Source: Smittium mucronatum (Eukaryota > Kickxellomycota > Harpellomycetes > Harpellales > Legeriomycetaceae). Taken from it: 13,396 nt of DNA. Under the pieces are notes generated by a model, which saw only the letters and a list, made by a program, of their open reading frames with translations, had not been told where the DNA came from and did no database searches. A program made the translations under genes and the position numbers. Below are positions 7,805 to 13,396 of the stretch, piece by piece (within the stretch, counting starts at the first letter, position 1; every line of letters begins with the position of its first letter). The DNA lies in NCBI GenBank assembly GCA_001953115.1, contig LSSL01006928.1:1-13396 (forward strand), read 5' to 3'.

Positions 7805-10249
7805 AATATTTATTTAAAAATAAATATTGGTTTTACTCTTAAAAAATAAAAAACAAAATTTTCAGAATCCTAAAATAAATTTTTAGTAATAATTTTTATG
7901 AAAAAATACTGTCAAAAAATTAAACAAAATAAAAATAAAAACCTCGAGAACATGTTTTTCGATCGATCATTTGAATCTAAAATTTAATATTTAAAGAAAT
8001 TAAACATCTATCTGAGGAGTTTTTTTATTAAAATCGGTTAAAAAACATGCTCAATAATCAAAAATAATTATTTTTTAATTTAAATCAAGATTCTTAATCT
8101 TAAAAATTGGTCCAATAGATTTATTTTGGATATGGAGGTTGAAATTTTTTTAATCGGATAGATCTTTATATTTGAAGTACCATTTCATTTATTTTGGGAA
8201 AAAACTCTGCATCATGGTGTTAAACCTAGATGTAAAATAAAAAAAAGCGTTTATAACCAATAAGTAGGTTCATTTATTCTATAAAAAAATAGGGTAATAT
8301 GTCTATATCCGGATCACGAATATTTCGCTTATATTTTTGTTACATCTTTTAATTGATTGATATGGGGTTTTTAAGAAAAAAATAAAGTTGAAGAAAAAGA
8401 AAACTCTTTATTTCCCCTGTATTCACTATTAAATCAAAACTCGGAGATAGAAAAATATCATCAGATAAAACCTTTTTAAAACAAGAATGGGGTTATTTAA
8501 ATGGAGGTTTTTAAAAAATGATCTCATATTGATCTATTTTAAATAAGACCCGTTCAATCGATTAATTAAATAGCTGAAATAGATATCTGAAATTTACTTA
8601 TTAATTGTAAATCTTAAGATCTATTTCATTATTTCTGTGTCCGATTTACGTATTAAAATCATAGTTTAATGATTTTAGTTTTTAGAAAAAAAATTAGATA
8701 TTATTATAAACACCCGAATCTATTTATTATTTCTAATGAAAAATATATGTTATCTTTTTTCTTTTAAGAATTGGGAAATATTGTCTTGAATTTTCAAATT
8801 ATTGATTTTATCTATGATCTAAAATATTTTCAAATCGACCTATATATTCACTTTGATAATTTTCTTAAAAATCAAAAAAAAAAAAAATTTTATTATTTCA
8901 TTTTAGTTAAAAATAAAAATTATTAAATTTTAATTTGGTTCATTGACCACATTAAATCTTTTTTTCGGTTATAAAAATTGCAATTATCAGACAGTTAAAT
9001 CATTGTTTCTTTTTAGCTCATAAATTAAATATTTTTTTATAACTCAGATTAAATATAAATTACATAATAATGATTCTAAAACTTTTTTTCTAGTCGTAAA
9101 AATACTATAAATATAAATTCTTTTTTTCCTATTTGATCTTGTGATCATAAAATGCATTAAAATATAATATTGTTTAAGATGTAATGAAAGAGTTATAAAT
9201 TGATGATAATTATACTCTAAATTAATTTAAAATTAATTACCATCAGCGATTTTTAGATAAACCTAAAAAAAAATCAAGAAAAAGAATGACTTTTGTTTAA
9301 TATTGCATTAATATTTTAAATTCTGATCAACACAAATTTAATTTAAACAATGACTGAAAATTTAAATAAAATGCTATCAATTTTTTCTATTAAAGTATTT
9401 AGTCTAAATTCGTCTAGTATTGGAAGCTTTCTTAAGATAATTTATTTTAGTTATCAGGAAAAAATTTCAGTTATTTTCATTAGATTATAAAAAATTTTAG
9501 GGGGGAGGGGATACAGGAAATTCATTTTAAATAAAAAAAAATTGAAAAAATAAATACAAAAAAGTAAAAAAAGTTATAACAATCCCAAAAAAATAACTTC
9601 AAAACTCTCCCTTGTCGCTTAATAAGTTTTTTGATATTGTGGAAATCAGCTCAAATTTATAAAAGGATATTTCATTAAATATTTTTTTATAGAAATCGCA
9701 AAAAAAAAAAATGCTAAAATGAAAAAAATTTGAAAAAACAACATTAAATTATATTAAAACAAGTATTTTCTTACAATAACAAGCTGAAAAACTCAGTTTT
9801 TTCCGGTTAAAATGTCTTTTTTGTTTATTAATGATTTTCGAGAGCTAAAATTATTAATAAATATCCATTTAAAAGATTTGTATACAAATATTTAATAATT
9901 TAAAGCCAATCTTAAGCTTGATACGTTTTTTGGATTAAAAAAATTACAATGAAATCTAATTGTGGAGAGGAGTATATATTTTTTGTTTTAATCATATATT
10001 TTGTTTTAAAATATAGGATAGTATATTAATAGCTTTAAATGATTCAAGAGATTCAAATTTTATAGCATACCACCTCCGATTGATAAATAAAAATTTTATT
10101 CATTTTCCATAATTTTTTTTTACCATGGAATTTTTTTGCGGAATAAAAGCATAAAAAATATGATGAGAAGTAAAAAAGAAAAAAACAGCGTCGTGAAAGC
10201 TATTATTTTAAAGTTATTAAATTCCTCTGTTTCTCTACCGGTTGTTTGA
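7805..10249. other. AT-rich gene desert, middle part
   Basis: No gene is supported. The stretch contains long A and T runs (for example 14 A at 8874-8887), a 9-bp perfect hairpin at 8654-8662 with 8669-8677, and a G-rich tract listed separately. On the minus strand around 8103-8339 one frame has proline-rich and charged pieces (such as RDPDIDILPYFF) between TAA and TAG codons. Its stop density equals the random expectation, so it is not called. I found no tRNA-like or other structured RNA signature by eye. Confidence 0.55.
9500..9510 (+). other. Isolated G-rich tract
   Basis: Six G, one A and four G in a row, in surroundings that are otherwise almost entirely A and T. It is not inside any recognisable coding frame. 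It resembles the G-tracts at 10741-10807. The cause is unknown; it may be the remnant of a mobile-element end. Confidence 0.6.
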
Positions 10250-10710
10250 TTATGGAAAAATGGTGCATTCTACCGACTTAAAGACCTCCTTCCCCTCTGA
10301 CATTGCTTCAAGTAGGCTGGATGGCTGAGTTAAAAATTTTTGTGAATTAAATTATTTTTCAAAGAAAAAATTCTCTGAGACAGTTAAGCTCCTGGTTAGA
10401 GTCGATATCTAACATTTTTTTTAAAAATGGACTCTTCTTCAAGCTTGAGGCATAATTGACATTGCTCTCCTAAAATAAGCTGCTAGACGTTGAAATATAT
10501 CTTTCTGTCGAATTCTGAACTACATTACAGAAAAAGTCTCGTTATTTACAAAACTGATCTGCTCCTACTGTTTTGAGGTAGCCATCCTCTCTAATAGCCG
10601 CATAAATAAACCACTTACGCTGCCCCTCTATCCCCAAATAAGAGATATAAAGCAATATCTGTGATTTCATTATGGTGTACTACAAAAAGCTTACCATTTT
10701 TAAGCTTCAT
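10250..10710 (-). pseudogene. Frameshifted gene remnant, unknown protein
   Basis: This stretch is clearly richer in G+C than its flanks and shows coding character in three successive minus-strand frames. First, an ATG at 10708-10710 opens 31 codons (MKLKNGKLFVVHHNEITD and on) to a TAA at 10615. Second, an overlapping frame from 10670 to 10359 reads GQRKWFIYAAIREDGYLKTV, then continues past TAA (10542) and TAG (10470) through KKSPFLKKMLDIDSNQELNC to a TGA. Third, 10351-10253 reads SSLLEAMSEGKEVFKSVEC and ends at TAA (10250). The first switch falls at a GGGG run and would be mended by one base. The low stop density (two in about 103 codons) argues for a recently decayed gene. A GTAAGT at the first switch could instead be a splice donor. 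I do not recognise the family; a transposon or host gene is equally possible. Confidence 0.5.
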
Positions 10711-10740
10711 AACTACAGCAATTAAATTGCTTTAAGGAGA

Positions 10741-10807
10741 GGGCGGGGTAAAATAAACTTTAAATAACAAAAAGAAAAAAAACTGGGTTTTTTAGAGGGG
10801 GGTGGGG
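10741..10807 (+). other. Cluster of G-tracts (possible G-quadruplex)
   Basis: Five runs of three or more G lie within 67 bp: 10741-10743, 10745-10748, 10785-10787, 10797-10802 and 10804-10807. The two ends resemble each other (GAGGGCGGGGTAA and GAGGGGGGTGGGGTAA), so this may be a small direct repeat. It sits immediately upstream of the minus-strand gene remnant. The two inner loops, one of about 36 nt, are long for a stable quadruplex, so folding is uncertain. A 12-bp (AT)n run follows at 10826-10837. Confidence 0.5.
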
Positions 10808-12331
10808 TAATTTTTTCTTAAAAAAATATATATATATTATCCTATTTATGTTGTAATCATTGAGTTTATTAAAAATGATTGATTTATATATTTACTTATT
10901 AATTTCCTGTTCAAAACTTATAATTGACAAAAGACGTTCTTCAATATGAATCAAGAAACCTATTTTAATCTAAAAATATATCATATTTATTATGTTTAAA
11001 TATTAATAGGTATCTCTACAATTTTTTTAAACAGCTTTCTTAAAAATCCCCAAAAGTTAAAAAATTGTTGCAAAGAAACAACAAGCAAAAATGGGTATAA
11101 AAAAATTAATCATTTGACTCGATTTCTATTTCACAAGAGCCATTGTTATTAATGGGGAATAATTTTTTTATCGGTCTCATTATATAACCCTGAATTAAGA
11201 TGAAACGAATTAAAAATCGCAAGTATAATTTAAATAATAAAGAGTAATTTTTTAAAAAAAATTATTAGTTCTACGAAAGAAATTTCTAGCATTGAAATAA
11301 GATGAATATTTTTTATAAAGAAGATATTTGTATAATGCGGCCCAACTCTTATTTTTATTCAATATTTTTCAAACTACTGGTCGGAAAAATCAAAAAAAAA
11401 TTATAAGCTCGATTCGTCTCTAGCAATCTCAAATTATAAAAAAAAAAATTAAACTACTAATTAGTCCAATTTAACATTAAATTAAAAATGATTTTCGTCT
11501 TAAATATCAAACCCTAAATATCACGCTATATTTAGGTTATTTAGCTTTAACTGAAAAGCACTTCCAATACTTATATATATATAATTTCCACACAGTTTAA
11601 TATTAGTTCCTATACTTATATTTATTAACCTATTTTAAGATTGTAAAGTTAAGAGCGGTTTTATCTACAAATTATCTTGGTCAATAGGTATCTCTCAGCA
11701 ACTTCTGATTTTTAAAAACTTGGATAAATGTACAAATTCAAAAGGAAGGAAATTGAACTTTTTAAAATTAATTTTATTTGTACAATTTCACCAAGTTTAA
11801 ATAATATATGTATGTTGGACTGTTTTTTTACCAATTTTGTTTAAAAAAAATAAAAAAGATTTATGTTTTTTTCTTTATTTCAGGTTCTAGTGACTCTGTT
11901 TTTTAATATGCTTAAATTTGTATAAATATCAAAAAAATTCTCAAATTAAAAATAAATGAATTTGCATTTTGAAATTTTTTAAATAGCTATTTTAATCGTC
12001 TTTTTCCAAATACTTTATTTTTTTTTATGAAACGTAAAAATATTATTTTAAAAAAAGGATTGAAGGCAGTGTTTTTTTCACTATTAGCTTAAGATGAAAA
12101 TCAACTTTATTAACATAAAATGTTTTGAAAGTCATGTATTTTAGAGGATGCGTTAAAGGAGAAAAGAATCGGAACGATAAAAAAGAGTTATGTTTGATCT
12201 TTTTTAATTGAGACTAAAAGAAGTTTGAGATAATCCAATACTTTTTTTTTCATTCTTTTTATTTAGAAAGTTTATTGAAAGTCCAAATAAATCAAAAATA
12301 AATACAACCTACTGTAGTTTCCTTTTATAAC
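10808..12331. other. AT-rich gene desert, right part
   Basis: No coding stretch stands out. It contains (AT)n runs at 10826-10837 and near 11573, many homopolymers, and the inverted repeat at 11716-11798 listed separately. A 13-base word, AATAGGTATCTCT, occurs near 11005 and again near 11684, which may be chance. Confidence 0.55.
11716..11798. repeat. Short inverted repeat, hairpin-forming
   Basis: The left arm 11716-11737 (AAACTTGGATAAATGTACAAAT, minus a few mismatches) pairs with the right arm 11776-11798, which ends CACCAAGTTT. About 19 of 22 positions match, with one bulged base. The arms enclose a 38-nt loop. It could form a cruciform or an RNA hairpin, or be the ends of a tiny decayed element. 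No neighbouring gene suggests a regulatory role. Confidence 0.6.
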
Positions 12332-12526
12332 TTAATCTCTCAATTTACTGTTTTGAATTATTTTTTCCCAAATATCAACCAAAATAGTAGGGATATACCT
12401 TTTGGACTTTCTTTTCCCAATTAAATAACAACAATTTCTTTTAAAATTTAACCTTAACTCCTTTAATTTTGTATACTTTATATTGTTATACGTAATGTAA
12501 AAAACATTCCAACAATTAAAATTCAT
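12332..12526 (-). CDS. Doubtful 64-codon ORF
   Basis: An intact ATG-to-TAA frame encodes a small basic protein with two Cys in tandem (NCCYLIG) and a Lys-Arg-rich middle (GKRKSKRY), ending KIIQNSKLRD. It has no signal peptide and no membrane segment, and it matches no family I know. A run of 14 bases of alternating A and T at 12548-12561 could serve as a TATA box some 20 bp upstream of the ATG. At this base composition a few open frames of this length are expected by chance in a 13-kb window, so it is most likely spurious or a remnant. Confidence 0.2.
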   Translation of the reverse strand: MNFNCWNVFYITYNNIKYTKLKELRLNFKRNCCYLIGKRKSKRYIPTILVDIWEKIIQNSKLRD

Positions 12527-12547
12527 GGAAAATTAAAAAATTAAAAA

Positions 12548-12561
12548 ATATATATATATAT
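12548..12561. repeat. (AT)7 dinucleotide run
   Basis: Fourteen bases of perfect alternating A and T in non-coding sequence. It is a simple repeat, mentioned because it could act as a TATA-like element for the doubtful ORF to its left. Confidence 0.7.
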
Positions 12562-13234
12562 TATTATTTTCTGATATCAGGTCTGTGTTTTTGCATATAA
12601 TATCAACTATTTTGAAAGAATAGGGGATTTATAAAATTTTCAATTTATTACCCCTTTTTTTTATTCTGGGTTGAATAAAGGCCATCTTTTGATGTTTATT
12701 TTATTAAGTAATAAATATTACATTTGTGAATTGGATAATTTATATCTTATGATCGCATTAAACATTCTTTTTTATTATTGAAAATTTAATTTGGGACATA
12801 AAAATTATTGTTGATTTGGAGTAGGAAAGATGTTTTTGATATTTTATTTTTTGGTTTTTAAGATAGAGTTTTCAAAAATATGTCCAAAACATTATATGTT
12901 AAGCAATAAAAGATGAATTTGGTAAAAGAATAAAATTAATACTTTTTGAAATAATAGATAATGTAAAATAAGAGATCGGAATATGTTTGATATCGATAAA
13001 ATTCCCTGGGATAGATAAATAAATATTCAAGTTTTGTAAAAAAGTGTTTGGGAATTGAATTAAATTAAATTAAGTTTTTTTTTAAATGCTTGGAGAAATA
13101 AGCATAGTTCTTCCTCTATTCCTTTTATCTATTGGCTGAAATAGCCGAGATTGAGTATTGAAAAAAAACTAGAATCTTTCTCTACTCCTCCCGGCTTTTT
13201 TTTTTCTAATGATTAAAGGAGAGATGATATTGAT
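12562..13234. other. Intergenic AT-rich stretch before right-edge gene
   Basis: No gene is supported under the standard code. It would hold the 3' UTR of the right-edge minus-strand gene. I found no clear AATAAA on the minus strand in the first 150 bases after its stop. G+C declines gradually leftwards from 13235, as expected on leaving a gene. Confidence 0.45.
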
Positions 13235-13396
13235 TTAATAGTGGTAAAGAGGAGCTGGAGCTGCAGGAAAAGTCCGTATTGAGGCTGGGGTAGTGATGGA
13301 AGTAGATGAGTTAAGATAACTTGAGTTTACAGTTTTTGCTGGAACAAACGAAGAACTGTTGGAGATAGTAGTACTGGTCTCATAGTATGAATCAAT
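13235..13396 (-). CDS. C-terminal end of a Ser/Thr-rich protein (partial)
   Basis: From the right edge, 53 codons run without interruption to a TAA at 13235-13237. The frame is too short for a usual ORF cutoff, but it is markedly richer in G+C than the neighbouring DNA. Twenty of 53 residues are Ser or Thr (SSTSITTPAS and similar), followed by a Pro/Ala-rich end, TFPAAPAPLYHY. There is no hydrophobic tail, so no sign of a GPI anchor or a terminal membrane segment. It could be the disordered tail of a regulatory protein or a heavily O-glycosylated stalk. The start and main domain lie outside the window, so the function is unknown. The composition makes chance unlikely. Confidence 0.6.
   Translation of the reverse strand: MDSYYETSTTISNSSSFVPAKTVNSSYLNSSTSITTPASIRTFPAAPAPLYHY

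Noticed and set aside
8103..8339. Minus-strand frame with proline-rich and charged pieces between five in-frame TAA or TAG codons and more beyond.
   Set aside because: Stop density equals the random expectation. Only the proline content is unusual, which is not enough to call a gene remnant.
9202..9245. Imperfect inverted repeat (GATGATAATTA with TAATTACCATC).
   Set aside because: Arms are short and almost wholly A and T, so a chance match is likely.
12607..13396. Possible reassigned code (TAA and TAG as Gln, TGA as only stop): the frame of the right-edge gene has no TGA for about 260 codons, and remnants at 5754-6131, 8088-8339 and 10362-10670 also lack TGA.
   Set aside because: At this base composition TGA is only about 1 in 55-60 codons, so TGA-free runs of this size are expected several times per window, and TAA/TAG density in most of these frames equals the random level. 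The long protease-like gene uses CAA or CAG for all five Gln and contains no TAA or TAG. A search for glutamine tRNAs with UUA or CUA anticodons would settle it.
1..13396. tRNA, rRNA, CRISPR array or bacterial operon.
   Set aside because: No clover-leaf or B-box signature, no conserved rRNA segment, no regularly spaced identical repeats with unique spacers, and no ribosome binding sites or clustered genes were found on either strand by eye.

Overview
The window reads as very AT-rich eukaryotic nuclear DNA. Sampled stretches of the non-coding part are roughly 15-25% G+C, against about one third G+C in the one long gene. There are no operons, no ribosome binding sites and no bacterial gene density. 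The one complete gene has no intron, a secretory signal, a Lys-Arg kexin-type site, a TATA box with a very short A-rich leader, and AATAAA-type 3' signals. The best guess from memory is an early-diverging, AT-rich fungus that secretes many trypsin-family proteins (an entomophthoralean such as a Conidiobolus relative). An arthropod or another AT-rich eukaryote cannot be excluded. The standard genetic code is assumed: all five Gln codons of the long gene are CAA or CAG.

Layout: 1-4423 is a gene desert with a short hexanucleotide repeat. 4424-5798 is a large, partly decayed palindrome whose two ~307-bp arms share a 46-bp perfect match, with a 760-bp spacer. 5943-6071 is a coding remnant on the plus strand, followed by a short 21-bp tandem repeat. 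6404-7738 (minus) is the main gene, a secreted trypsin-fold protein of 444 residues. 7805-10249 is desert with one G-rich tract. 10250-10710 (minus) is a frameshifted, stop-containing gene remnant, with five G-tracts just beyond it. 10808-12331 is desert with one hairpin-forming inverted repeat at 11716-11798. 12332-12526 holds a doubtful 64-codon ORF. 12562-13234 is desert, and 13235-13396 (minus) is the last 53 codons of a Ser/Thr-rich protein that runs off the right edge.

The most interesting object is the main gene. Its trypsin fold keeps six cysteines that match the classical disulphides and the catalytic Asp, but it has Ser where the catalytic His should be and Leu where the catalytic Ser should be. 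It is therefore predicted to be a secreted pseudoprotease. Fused to its C-terminus are 22 consecutive in-frame seven-residue repeats, the first half of which should form a coiled coil. A multimerising, catalytically dead serine-protease homologue suggests a binding or scaffolding role, for example as a decoy or cofactor in someone else's protease cascade. That role is inference.

The other objects look like decayed mobile-element or gene debris. Nothing in the window suggests that the genes work together.
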